Assembly (NCBI RefSeq): GCF_002078015.1
Contig: NZ_LWBP01000216.1
Location: 1-49,921, forward strand
Reading direction: 5' to 3'
Source of the DNA: Niastella populi
GTDB taxonomy: Bacteria; Bacteroidota; Bacteroidia; Chitinophagales; Chitinophagaceae
DNA: 49,921 nt
In this document: one piece after another, positions 17,723 to 26,168 of the stretch
Numbering within the stretch: the stretch's first letter is position 1
How the letters are laid out: every line of letters begins with the position of its first letter
The notes under the pieces: generated by a model
What the model was told of the DNA's origin: nothing
Databases searched by the model: none
The model's input: only the letters and a program-made list of their open reading frames with translations
Translations under genes and position numbers: made by a program

Positions 17723-18954
17723 GAATCGTTTTTTTGAAATTTATGTGTGTGCTTTAAGATCGTTCTCATGGTATCCTGGAAATGGTATGTGTCATGATCG
17801 AGGATGGGCGCCATCAGCATCACCTTGTCTTTGATCTGCATGGCAGCCGTGTTATTCCACCGGTGGGCCGGCATCGGGTTCAACCAGATGGTGTGGGCGC
17901 AATACGTGCTAAGGTCTTCGAGGAAATCATTGGTAATAGCTACCCTTGTATCCACCCGCTTCGTGTCGGTATTACCGCGGGCCGCCCCGGCATCGCTGAT
18001 CACAATGGCCATTGTAAAATTGCGGTTGGCCGTCACCAGCGCCTCCTTCAACTTCACCTGTTTTGTAAGGTTGGGCTGGCGGTACACATACCCGATAGGA
18101 TAGTTTTGAAAATAAAACACCGGCGCGCGCGGATGCCCGCCTTCTGAACGCGCGGTTTGTATCAGCCGGTTCGTGAGCTCATGAAAGGGCGTCATCGATC
18201 CGCGGTAATCGGCAAAAATGATCAGCGTATCCAACCGGTTCTGAAAACCCTGTAAATATTTTGCTTCCAGGAAAAGACCGCCATCCCTGGCGATCTGCTC
18301 TATGGTGGCCTCGATATCGATATTTTCAGGCCGGTTGCTTTTTTCCTTAAGCCGCAGGAACTGCCATCCTTTGATCATCTGCCTGCGCGTTACCGGAAAA
18401 TACTCATCGGTATGCAAATAATTCGAGCTTACTAATGAATAAGGTTCCGTTAACTGCGCCGGGGCCGCCGGCGGCTGATAATATTTCGTTCCGCCCGAAG
18501 TTGATTCCGGGGGCTCCTCCATTAGTTTTTCACTGCCTGAAAGATCATCGCTGTCATTATTGTTTTCCGGCCTTTTTGTTTCTTCAGCGCCCGTTTCTTT
18601 TTTCGCCTTGTTGCTGTCGTCCCTGTTACTTTCCGGTCTGTCTGCTAACGGCTGCTTTACCTGGAAATATGATCGCAGCAATTCCTTCTCCCTGACAATG
18701 GCCGAATCGAGCAGTTCATCGAAACGGGGTTCATCGCGGAGGTCCTGCAGGTACAGGTACTTTATAAATTTTTTCAGGTGTGTCCATTCCTCATCATAGA
18801 TGATCACCGGTTGATAATCCTTATGCGCCGATGCAGTGGAGCTATCAAGCAGGGCCTGCATGAACAGGCGGTATTTATCGATCCAGCGCTCATAACTGAG
18901 GAACTTTTCGATATCATGGAAAAAATGCCATAATGGAAGCCGTTCGAACTCCAT
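17719..18954 (-). CDS. vWA-domain protein partnered with a MoxR ATPase
   Basis: A 411-residue protein. The N-terminal about 100 residues are helical. A charged low-complexity linker (about 103-160) follows, then a vWA-like domain (about 240-400). The MIDAS-like motif is D249-Y-R251-G-S253, degenerate against DxSxS because Arg replaces the first Ser. SDAGAARG (320-327) and IWLNPMP (356-362) follow in the order seen in CoxE/YehP-like vWA proteins. Such vWA proteins pair with MoxR AAA+ ATPases, and the MoxR gene is 10 bases upstream. It probably bridges the ATPase to the large downstream protein (inference). Confidence 0.8.
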   Translation of the reverse strand: MEFERLPLWHFFHDIEKFLSYERWIDKYRLFMQALLDSSTASAHKDYQPVIIYDEEWTHLKKFIKYLYLQDLRDEPRFDELLDSAIVREKELLRSYFQVKQPLADRPESNRDDSNKAKKETGAEETKRPENNNDSDDLSGSEKLMEEPPESTSGGTKYYQPPAAPAQLTEPYSLVSSNYLHTDEYFPVTRRQMIKGWQFLRLKEKSNRPENIDIEATIEQIARDGGLFLEAKYLQGFQNRLDTLIIFADYRGSMTPFHELTNRLIQTARSEGGHPRAPVFYFQNYPIGYVYRQPNLTKQVKLKEALVTANRNFTMAIVISDAGAARGNTDTKRVDTRVAITNDFLEDLSTYCAHTIWLNPMPAHRWNNTAAMQIKDKVMLMAPILDHDTYHFQDTMRTILKHTHKFQKNDS

Positions 18955-18964
18955 AGGTGTTACT

Positions 18965-20164
18965 TTATATCGAAGTCTTTAATGATTCTTCACGCTGGGT
19001 AACCGATGCATATGTTTTTAACAGCGCCTGGTAATAAAAAGGTAGTTTTTCCAGTCCTTCCTTTACAAAGGCTTCGTCGAGGCCCCGGTCTTTGTTTGCT
19101 TTGAATCCATTCACCCAGTTCTGCAATTCTTTTGATCTTGTGTTGCCGGGGTTCTCCAGGTCATACAGGAAACCCCGCAGCCAGTCGAGCAGTTCGCTAG
19201 TGGAGATGCGTTTGTTATCGGCTGGATTGGTGTCGATATCCCTCTTCAGCCGGGTGAACCGTTCAATCAGTTTGTCGACAAACGTTTCGTCGGGCTTCAG
19301 CGCATCCGTTGATCTTACAATGGCTCTTTGCGTGGTGAGTAAACCCGGCAGGTGAGCATTGATGATCTCCTTTAGCTGTTTATCGTCGGGGAATTTGATG
19401 TACATAAAAAGGCAACGCCGTAAAAACGCTTCCGGTAATTCTCTTTCATCGTTGCTGGTAATAAAGATAAGCGGCGGATAACGCGTTTCAATGACCTCAC
19501 CGGTTTCCGAATCGGGAATGGTGAATCTTCGTTCGTCCAGCTCCAGCAGCAGGTCGTTCGGGAAATCTATATCGGCTTTATCTATTTCATCGATCAGTAA
19601 GATCGACGGCGCTTCCTGCGTAGAAGTAAGAAAGGCAAGCCCCATGGGCCCAAAAGTGCGGTAGCTGCTTTTTTCTTTTGCATTTCCCAGCTGCGAATCG
19701 CGCAGCCGCCCAACATGGTCGAACGAATACAACCCGTCAACCGCTTTGGAGGTGGACTTTACCTGCCATTCAAAAAAATGATCTTTATAATCATTCCCAT
19801 ACCATTCATAGGCTACCGACCGCGCCAGCTGCGTTTTGCCGCTTCCCGGTTCGCCTTTTATGAGAACGGGCCGTTGCAGGATCTGGGCAAGCCGAACCAG
19901 TTCTTTTATATCTTCGGAAGGGATATACGGTGGTACAGGCCTGCCTTTCCTGGTGCGGCCGCTCTTAACAAATTTCCCCGACCGCGTATCCGCATCATAC
20001 TTAAATTCCGACTCGGGCAGTTCGGGCTCTACGGTACGCAACAGCTCTTTCTGAACGTCGTTGCCCTTTTCATCGGTAATGGAAATAAAGCCGGCCGAGA
20101 ACCTCGATGTAGAACCCGGCACATTGGGGTTGGGCTGTGGATATGGCTTTGGAATGATAGTCAT
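18965..20164 (-). CDS. MoxR-type AAA+ ATPase
   Basis: A 399-residue ATPase. Walker A is GEPGSGKT (about 104-111) and Walker B is LLIDEIDKAD (about 189-198). A sensor-1-like FITSNDE and arginine-finger region PEAFLRRCLFMYIKFPD follow, the layout of MoxR/RavA-type proteins that remodel partner complexes together with vWA proteins. The N-terminal about 80 residues are extra and proline-rich. Its ATG overlaps the caspase stop by one base (TAATG), so translational coupling is likely. The vWA gene follows after 10 bases. Confidence 0.93.
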   Translation of the reverse strand: MTIIPKPYPQPNPNVPGSTSRFSAGFISITDEKGNDVQKELLRTVEPELPESEFKYDADTRSGKFVKSGRTRKGRPVPPYIPSEDIKELVRLAQILQRPVLIKGEPGSGKTQLARSVAYEWYGNDYKDHFFEWQVKSTSKAVDGLYSFDHVGRLRDSQLGNAKEKSSYRTFGPMGLAFLTSTQEAPSILLIDEIDKADIDFPNDLLLELDERRFTIPDSETGEVIETRYPPLIFITSNDERELPEAFLRRCLFMYIKFPDDKQLKEIINAHLPGLLTTQRAIVRSTDALKPDETFVDKLIERFTRLKRDIDTNPADNKRISTSELLDWLRGFLYDLENPGNTRSKELQNWVNGFKANKDRGLDEAFVKEGLEKLPFYYQALLKTYASVTQREESLKTSI

Positions 20165-21912
20165 TAGATGATCGATTTTGTAAAATCAAATAAATATTGG
20201 TTAAGCTGTGTTCTTTCAGTTTCTGAATACCTGCAATGCGCACATACATACCTGATAAAATCCTCGTAGTGGCAGTCGAAGTCCTCGCATTCGGGTCTTT
20301 CTACCATCGTCTTTACCACCCTGGGGTCTTTCAACGCCTGGATGAGTTTTGTCTGGTTCAACCGCGTAACCTGGTCAACCCAGTCGCTGATATGGTTGCT
20401 GGAGATGGGATCAACTATCGGCGTGGCAATAAGGTTGAATTTATCTTTATTGGTGACCTTGGTAAAGCGGTCGCGCAAATAGGCTTCGCTGTTGTCTCTT
20501 TCGTCTGAAAAGAAGATGAACATTTTTCCGAGCGCTTTTTTTTCTTCTTCACTTAACTGTTTCACCTTATGAAGGAACAGCGCGCTGAACTCTTCGCAGA
20601 ATTCCTGAATGCGGTCGAACTTTTCTTTTCCGCCCACGGTAAAATAGATCCAGAGGATCACATGCCGTTTACCGGCATACCGTTCATCGCCGCTCATCAG
20701 TTTTTCGAAGTACCAGTCGTGGATAATCGATTTGTCGATGGGCGGACCGTCGGTATCGCGTTTGATCTGGTTGTACAATGTTTTCCAGATATCGCCTTCC
20801 GTTGTTTCGATCTTAATGGGGTCGAGCATCAGGTGAAGTTCGGGCCGGTCAAAATTCAAACCCCGGCCGGGCCGCGACAGCCAGCGGAAAAGCACTTTCC
20901 AGCCAACTTTTTGAACGTTCAGTGAATAGCCCTGGGTAATGATGATATTTAAACTGTTCAGCGCGTTTTTGTAATCCTTTCCCATGATCGACCGGTAATC
21001 TTCAAAATCGAGGTGCTCTATAAATGATTCCTTCAGGTCTTCGATCTTTGGTTTATCTTTTTCTTTTCTTTCAAATATAAAAGCCCGCTGGCCATATACG
21101 CCCGGGATCTGCACGTACCTGATCTTTTGTGTTTCGTCGCCCTTGTTCATCGATAACTCAAACTTCGCCCTTATGGGGCCTTCGGCAAACGCTAAATAAG
21201 GGTTCGTGTTCTCTTCCAGGTACTGGTGGAACGCGTTGGCAAAACCGCTGCCCCGGCCGCTGATGCCATCATCTGCTACCTGCTGATCTGAAGTGGAGGT
21301 CAGTAAAAAACGCGAAAAATCACCGCTTACACTGGTTGCTGTTCCCAGGGCCGACAAGCCTGAATAGCATGCATCCAGCACCAGCAGAAGATCGCGGCAC
21401 TTGCGTTTGTCGGGATACTTATCGAACTGGCTGTAGATTTCATGTATGTTCAACCATGTACCTCTTTTATTCTGACTATCTGCACAAACCAGGTAATATT
21501 GATCGTTGCTTCCCTTTACCCCATGCCCTGCAAAATAGATCAGTAAGGCATCGTCAGGGCCTATCTTTTCATAGATATGCTCTACTGTTTCAATGATAGC
21601 CGTTTTGGTAGCAGCTTCGTTATACAGGCAGTTGGTAAGGTAATCCTGCGTATCGGTGTAAACGGGGATCACTTCTTCATGCCTGTCATAAGAAGGGTTT
21701 GTTGTTCTGAGGTCGGTGTTCGCGGTCTTATTAAAATTATAATCTTCAACCAGGAGCTTTACGATGCGGTTGGCATCCGTTACCGGATTGGCCAGCCGGT
21801 CAAATCCATTGCCGTAATTATCGATCGCAATGGCCAGTAGATAGTATTTCCGCAAAGGCGCTGCGCCGCCACCGTTACGGCTCAGGTCATATTGAAAGGG
21901 TGTCGATATCAT
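20164..21912 (-). CDS. caspase-domain (peptidase C14) protein, first gene of the MoxR-vWA operon
   Basis: A 582-residue protein. The N-terminal caspase domain (about 22-250) has the full catalytic dyad: His130 in YFAGHG and Cys182 in LDACYSG. A further family motif lies at STSDQQVA. It therefore looks enzymatically competent, unlike the caspase-like domains in the last gene. The C-terminal part (about 290-582) is alpha/beta and not clearly recognised. Segments such as LNIIITQGYSLNVQKVGWKV and VILWIYFTV may belong to an inactive STAND-like region, which is inference. Likely the proteolytic effector of a conflict or cell-death system. Confidence 0.88.
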   Translation of the reverse strand: MISTPFQYDLSRNGGGAAPLRKYYLLAIAIDNYGNGFDRLANPVTDANRIVKLLVEDYNFNKTANTDLRTTNPSYDRHEEVIPVYTDTQDYLTNCLYNEAATKTAIIETVEHIYEKIGPDDALLIYFAGHGVKGSNDQYYLVCADSQNKRGTWLNIHEIYSQFDKYPDKRKCRDLLLVLDACYSGLSALGTATSVSGDFSRFLLTSTSDQQVADDGISGRGSGFANAFHQYLEENTNPYLAFAEGPIRAKFELSMNKGDETQKIRYVQIPGVYGQRAFIFERKEKDKPKIEDLKESFIEHLDFEDYRSIMGKDYKNALNSLNIIITQGYSLNVQKVGWKVLFRWLSRPGRGLNFDRPELHLMLDPIKIETTEGDIWKTLYNQIKRDTDGPPIDKSIIHDWYFEKLMSGDERYAGKRHVILWIYFTVGGKEKFDRIQEFCEEFSALFLHKVKQLSEEEKKALGKMFIFFSDERDNSEAYLRDRFTKVTNKDKFNLIATPIVDPISSNHISDWVDQVTRLNQTKLIQALKDPRVVKTMVERPECEDFDCHYEDFIRYVCAHCRYSETERTQLNQYLFDFTKSII

Positions 21913-22322
21913 TTATTAAACGTTCAGATCAGATTTCAATTTCAGTGTGATATGGTCAACAACATCACGGCTTAATGCCGGTGAACTGGTCATTACAACA
22001 CATTTAACGATAGTAAATCAGAGGATGAAAGGGCGCCTGGAACAAGGCGGGTTGGCATAGGACACATTGATACAGTTGAAATTAAGGCTTTTTTTCATCA
22101 CGAAAAAAAATTGGCAGGGAAGGCCAATGAGCAATGGGCAATACGCAATGGGCAATATGCAATGCCCAATATGCAATTGGCAATTGGCCGAATTTCGGGT
22201 TTTGCTATTATTCGCGGAGCTGCAATGGGTGTATTGCTTATTGCCTGACGGTCATCAGTTTTTTGCATGCGACCTGCGGATTTGTCGTCACCAGTAACAT
22301 TGCCGGTACTACTCTGGCATGA
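21913..22322. repeat. non-coding spacer with gcaat-word repeats
   Basis: About 410 bases upstream of the caspase operon. The stretch 22128-22188 is built from repeated gcaatgggcaat and gcaattggcaatt words. No gene is supported; open frames here follow the repeats. The promoter of the caspase operon should lie near 21915-22010, but no clear TAnnTTTG box was found. Confidence 0.5.
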
Positions 22323-22745
22323 CTATCTGGTTGACACCTGTGCAAAGGTGTTATACCGCTTTGCCGGTCTGAAAACGTGGTGATGGTTAAATATGTGTGG
22401 GCTTAGATCTTCAATCTGCCTTGTTATATCAAATGTCGCATGTTCTCCCTTGTCGTCGCCCCAATTATAAGTACCATACTGGAACAGCAGCATGTCATTT
22501 TCAACCTCAGAATAATCGACATCTTTTACTTGAATTGAAGTATATAACTTATGCGAAAGTTCAATAACCGAATCAACACTTAACCTACCTGTAATGCTAA
22601 TAAATTTCAGGATCTCATCATTATATGCCTTATAAACTTCGAACGGGGCCAGCTTAATACTCAAGGATGATCTGTTTTTATAAATATAGTCTAATAAATT
22701 AGGATTGTGCCTTTGCGATACTTTGCAATTGGCAGTCGCCAACAA
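22323..22745 (-). CDS. hypothetical protein, possibly 5'-truncated
   Basis: An open frame of about 140 residues with ordinary protein-like composition (DYIYKNRSSLSIKLAP, YGTYNWGDDKGEHATFDI). No family is recognised. The only starts near the 5' end are TTG or ATT codons. A strong hairpin (22777-22810) lies just upstream where a promoter should be, so the gene may have lost its 5' end. Confidence 0.45.
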   Translation of the reverse strand: MLATANCKVSQRHNPNLLDYIYKNRSSLSIKLAPFEVYKAYNDEILKFISITGRLSVDSVIELSHKLYTSIQVKDVDYSEVENDMLLFQYGTYNWGDDKGEHATFDITRQIEDLSPHIFNHHHVFRPAKRYNTFAQVSTR

Positions 22746-22776
22746 GGCAATTCTCTCAATACTTTATCTACCTGTT

Positions 22777-22810
22777 ATAATTTGGCCGTCGGCAACGGCC
22801 AAATTATTTT
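22777..22810. terminator. strong inverted repeat, possible bidirectional terminator
   Basis: Perfect 13-pair stem ATAATTTGGCCGT/ACGGCCAAATTAT around loop CGGCA. Its GC-rich core is flanked by AT pairs and TTT on the plus side. It can act in either direction. Confidence 0.6.
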
Positions 22811-22869
22811 GAACCTAATTGGGCCTTCAGTAACGGTATACCCGCACTTCTTTTATAGTATTTGCAGAA

Positions 22870-23034
22870 ATGATCGGGATAAAATCGCTGTTGGCGGGCA
22901 AGGTGGTAGACGAAGTAATGAAAGGTACTTTAAGTGCTATGGAGTTGGTCAAACGCAGCTTTTTAAGTAATGAGGCCAAACAGAAATATCTGCAAATTCT
23001 GGACGACCGGCATCGGAGCTTGGGGTTGAAATGA
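22870..23034 (+). CDS. small hypothetical protein
   Basis: A 54-codon frame whose product is amphipathic and helical-looking (MIGIKSLLAGKVVDEVMKG ... RHRSLGLK). It converges on the next minus-strand gene 45 bases on. The frame opens only 12 codons earlier. No family is recognised; it may be a real small gene or a fragment. Confidence 0.35.
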   Translation: MIGIKSLLAGKVVDEVMKGTLSAMELVKRSFLSNEAKQKYLQILDDRHRSLGLK

Positions 23035-23079
23035 AAACTTACGTAGTAATCATCCTCCCGCGGTTCCTGCATTCCCCCA

Positions 23080-23535
23080 TTATTGCAATTTCTTAATCAT
23101 CGCCACCGCGTCCTTGATTTTCAGTTTTATCTTATTGTTGAAGTCGTCCTGCGATTGCTTGTCGGGATACACGTCGGTGCTTACGCTGGCCATGGCCGCT
23201 TCTTCGAGGTTGGCGGTTAATGATTGCGGATTGCTGGTTTCTATTATTTCTACTGTATCTAAGATGGATCTGTATAAATAGATGCGCGGAACTACCGGCC
23301 GGGTATCGAACAGCATGGTAAATTCATAGCTCTTACTGTCATGGACAAGATATATACTTAAACCGGTCTTGTAGCCTTCATCACTTTCCGGTTCCTCTAT
23401 ATTGTCCTGTTCATAAAGCTCCATAATGATGCGGTTTTCCAACATGTTTTGCGTGTAGGCAAACAGGTGTTTTACTTTATTGTCATCTATGTAATAAACC
23501 GATCTGATCCCTTTCTGGGCCAATACATTTTTCAT
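23080..23535 (-). CDS. hypothetical protein
   Basis: A 151-residue, probably cytosolic protein with balanced composition, several predicted strands in the first two thirds (SVYYIDDNKVKHLFAY, KTGLSIYLVHDSKSYEFTML) and a C-terminal helix (NKIKLKIKDAVAMIKKLQ). No family is recognised. It stands alone with an ATG start. Confidence 0.6.
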   Translation of the reverse strand: MKNVLAQKGIRSVYYIDDNKVKHLFAYTQNMLENRIIMELYEQDNIEEPESDEGYKTGLSIYLVHDSKSYEFTMLFDTRPVVPRIYLYRSILDTVEIIETSNPQSLTANLEEAAMASVSTDVYPDKQSQDDFNNKIKLKIKDAVAMIKKLQ

Positions 23536-23792
23536 TTTGACAAGGCTTTTGTGAGTGCGCTGGTTTAATGCAATTTAAGCCGCTTTATTTATCGTATTTG
23601 CAATTTTTGAACCGTAGGAAACAATGATAGCTACGCATATACAATTGATTAAGTATCAGATATAACGGCAGCGAATAGATTACAATAAAATTGATCTATG
23701 TCAAGAAAATGTATTAAGTGTTTTATATATAGAAAATAGCACTAAATTGAGGCATAGGATAAGGTTTAATGGTTAATGGTATTAGTTAGTGC
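23536..23792. other. non-coding AT-rich gap
   Basis: No credible frame on either strand. It is bounded on the right by two plus-strand terminator-like hairpins, which would suit a small RNA transcribed rightward, but no convincing promoter was seen. Confidence 0.3.
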
Positions 23793-23827
23793 AGCCTCTC
23801 ACCATCAGGGGGAGAGGCTATTTTTTT
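23793..23827 (+). terminator. orphan rho-independent terminator
   Basis: Perfect eight-pair stem AGCCTCTC/GAGAGGCT with an 11-base loop, then A and TTTTTTT. No plus-strand coding gene ends nearby. Confidence 0.75.
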
Positions 23828-23885
23828 GTCCTGGAATCATTACCTTGCCCAGTTAAAAAGTAAACAGAAATTATCAATAATATGT

Positions 23886-23911
23886 AAGGCGCTGGATCGG
23901 GCGCCTTTTTT
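23886..23911 (+). terminator. second orphan rho-independent terminator
   Basis: Perfect seven-pair stem AAGGCGC/GCGCCTT with a TTTTTT tail, 59 bases past the first orphan terminator. It may also bound the 3' end of the minus-strand glycosidase relic. Confidence 0.7.
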
Positions 23912-23922
23912 CGTGCGGTAAA

Positions 23923-24276
23923 TTAAATGGCAGGCTGCTTAACTTTCAGGTTTTCCTTTACGGCCTGCTCTACATTGCAAATAAAAACATCGTCGTGATC
24001 TTTAAATTGCCGGAATCCGCATCGTTGCCAGAAAGCCGGCCAATACCGCCCAGGCATTGCTTCTGTCGTCTGTCACCGACGACTGTACGCCATTGTTGTT
24101 GTGAAAAACGTAAGCGCTGGCAGCGCTGTTCCAGAAGTAGGCATTGAAGTGCGATTTCACATTGTTCTGCAGATTTTGATAATATTGTCCCGGGCATTGG
24201 CGATGGTAAAGAACAGGGTCAGCAGCGGCAATAGCATCGCTGCCTTTACATTGGATAAGGTATTTGTTTTGAACAT
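23923..24276 (-). pseudogene. decayed glycosidase (six-hairpin/alpha-L-rhamnosidase-like) remnant
   Basis: From the ATG at 24276 the frame gives a signal-peptide-like start (MLLPLLTLFFTIANA) and then stops early. Another frame continues with NVKSHFNAYFWNSAASAY and then SSVTDDRSNAWAVLAGF, which matches the C-terminal DDR-NA-AVLAG region of six-hairpin glycosidases such as alpha-L-rhamnosidases. A third frame runs to the TAA at 23923. This reads as a signal peptide joined to a C-terminal piece by internal deletion, plus frameshifts. Confidence 0.6.
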
Positions 24277-24378
24277 AGTATAAGGTTTATCGTTGGCTTT
24301 TGCCAACTATTTTATGTTCATGGAAGTTAACTGTTTAGCAGGATCGTTTTTTCAGGCGGGCGGAATTTTTCTATCCAT

Positions 24379-25101
24379 TCACCTCCCCATCAACTTACTC
24401 TTCACAACCACCTCTATCACTTCATCGCGCAGGTTCCGGCTAATGGGAATGTTATGCTGTTGAATGCGGATATCGTTGCCATCGATGCTGTCGATCTTTG
24501 CAATAGCCACCAGGTAAGATTTGTGCACCCTTAAAAATTGTCCATTGTCGAGGTAGGTTTCCACGGTTTTCAGTGGCAGCAGCGTCATGAATTTAGTATG
24601 GCCGGTATAGATCATTACATAATTCTGCAATGCCTGCACAAACAAAATTTCCCCGATCTGGATCTTCTCATACTTGTTTTCACATTTGATAAATACATAA
24701 TCCGGTGCGGGCGTTACCGCGCTTTCGATCTTTTGATTCTTTAATATATAGTAGTCTTTTGCTTTGTTGGTAGCTTTTACAAACCGGGTAAAGGTGATCG
24801 GTTTTAACAGGTAATCTATTACGTCTAACTGAAAACCTTCAATGGCATAATCGGAATAAGCGGTGGTGAGAATGACCATGGGCAGACTGGTCCTTATTTT
24901 CAAAAAATCGAGGCCCGTCATGAACGGCATCTGGATGTCGAGGAAAATAAGGTCAACGGGTTGGCTTTCCAGCAGGTTGTTCAGTTCAAGCGGGTTTTGG
25001 GCAACAGCCACCAGCTCGAGGTAATCGATCACCCCCACATACTTTGCCAACCCTTCCGCAGAGAGGGGTTCGTCATCCGTTATGATACATTTCAGTTTCA
25101 T
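24379..25101 (-). CDS. LytTR-family response regulator
   Basis: A 240-residue regulator. The receiver domain (about 1-120) has acidic residues TDDEP at 8-12, phospho-acceptor Asp55 in FLDIQMP and the switch/Lys region YLLKPI. A LytTR DNA-binding domain follows (about 140-236, FIKCENKYEKI, LRVHKSYLVAI, IPISRN). It is co-transcribed with the histidine kinase gene upstream (four-base overlap), so they form a two-component pair. The target is unknown; the divergently transcribed outer-membrane gene is the nearest candidate. Confidence 0.93.
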   Translation of the reverse strand: MKLKCIITDDEPLSAEGLAKYVGVIDYLELVAVAQNPLELNNLLESQPVDLIFLDIQMPFMTGLDFLKIRTSLPMVILTTAYSDYAIEGFQLDVIDYLLKPITFTRFVKATNKAKDYYILKNQKIESAVTPAPDYVFIKCENKYEKIQIGEILFVQALQNYVMIYTGHTKFMTLLPLKTVETYLDNGQFLRVHKSYLVAIAKIDSIDGNDIRIQQHNIPISRNLRDEVIEVVVKSKLMGR

Positions 25102-26168
25102 GCCAAATCAATTTTCAATGCTACTTTAAAACTGGAAGGTTCCTGTCCGATACAGAGCTCATGTTTACCCGGGTATACCAGGTTCAACCGGCGCCGCACA
25201 TTCGCAAGGCCGATCCCCGATACAGCCGGCAGATCGTCTACGCCTCCATTTATGCTGTTCTCTATATTCATTACCAGCATCCGTTGGTCTGTTACAGACA
25301 GATGCATTTTGATAAAGTGTTGTCTTGTTCTGCCTTTCGACAAATGTTTGAATGCATTCTCTACAAAGGGAAGCAGCATAAAAGGGGCAATATAACTATT
25401 ATGCACCGTTGAATGATTGATCTCGAAAGAAAGATCCGTTTGGTTTTCATGCAGCCGGAGCGATTCCAGTTCAATAAAATTTTCGAGGAACGTGAGCTCT
25501 TTGTTCAATGGAATTTCCTTTTCGTTACACTCATACAACTGGTAACGAAGCATTTCAGAAAACGAGGCCAGTGATTCCGATGCCAGGTCGGGGTTTTTGT
25601 GAATGAGCACAAAGATCGAATTGATGGTATTGAACAGGAAGTGCGGATTGATCTGTGATTTCAGGTATTTCAATTCCGTTTCCAGGTTTTCTTTTTCCAG
25701 CACCAGTCTTTTCTTTTCTGTGTTCAGCCAGTTCTTGCCCAGTTTTACGCTCATGGCCAGTGTCATGGCTGCGGCGGTCGATGGCAAACACATGATTGAA
25801 AATATGGTCAGAAACTGATCGGGGCGTTTCCCGAATAATTCGGTGAATGTTTTGTGTGAGGTATATGCGTTTAAATAATAACCCAGCGTAATGAGTGCGG
25901 CGCAAACCAGTACGGTGATTATTACAAGAAAGATATAGGTTTTGTACCGGCCGGGATAGAGAAACTTCGGAATGAGGTAATAGAGATTGAAATAAGCGCC
26001 GGCCGCCTGGAAAATAATATACCCGATGAATTTTACCGGCGTCTCATTCTGGAACAGGTAAAAGAACATGTCTTTAAAACTACCTACATTCAGGAACATC
26101 CACAGTAGATGATAGGCGATCCAGAAAGGAATGTGGTACAGTCGGTATTTGATTATCCAGTTGCGCAT
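25098..26168 (-). CDS. LytS/YehU-type sensor histidine kinase
   Basis: An inner-membrane kinase with about four N-terminal membrane segments, a coiled linker (EKKRLVLEKENLETELKYL) and the PF06580 histidine-kinase box SQINPHFLFNT, with the phosphorylated His at residue 176 counted from this start. An ATPase domain follows (SGIGLANVRRRL). The frame extends 19 codons upstream to 26225. The ATG at 26168 (MRNWIIKYRLY) is preferred because family members usually start right before the first membrane helix, but the longer form is not excluded. It overlaps the regulator start by four bases. Confidence 0.92.
   Translation of the reverse strand: MRNWIIKYRLYHIPFWIAYHLLWMFLNVGSFKDMFFYLFQNETPVKFIGYIIFQAAGAYFNLYYLIPKFLYPGRYKTYIFLVIITVLVCAALITLGYYLNAYTSHKTFTELFGKRPDQFLTIFSIMCLPSTAAAMTLAMSVKLGKNWLNTEKKRLVLEKENLETELKYLKSQINPHFLFNTINSIFVLIHKNPDLASESLASFSEMLRYQLYECNEKEIPLNKELTFLENFIELESLRLHENQTDLSFEINHSTVHNSYIAPFMLLPFVENAFKHLSKGRTRQHFIKMHLSVTDQRMLVMNIENSINGGVDDLPAVSGIGLANVRRRLNLVYPGKHELCIGQEPSSFKVALKIDLA

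Noticed and set aside
22067-22322. Open frames over the gcaat-word spacer
   Set aside because: Low-complexity repeat DNA; no protein-like segment holds across the frame.
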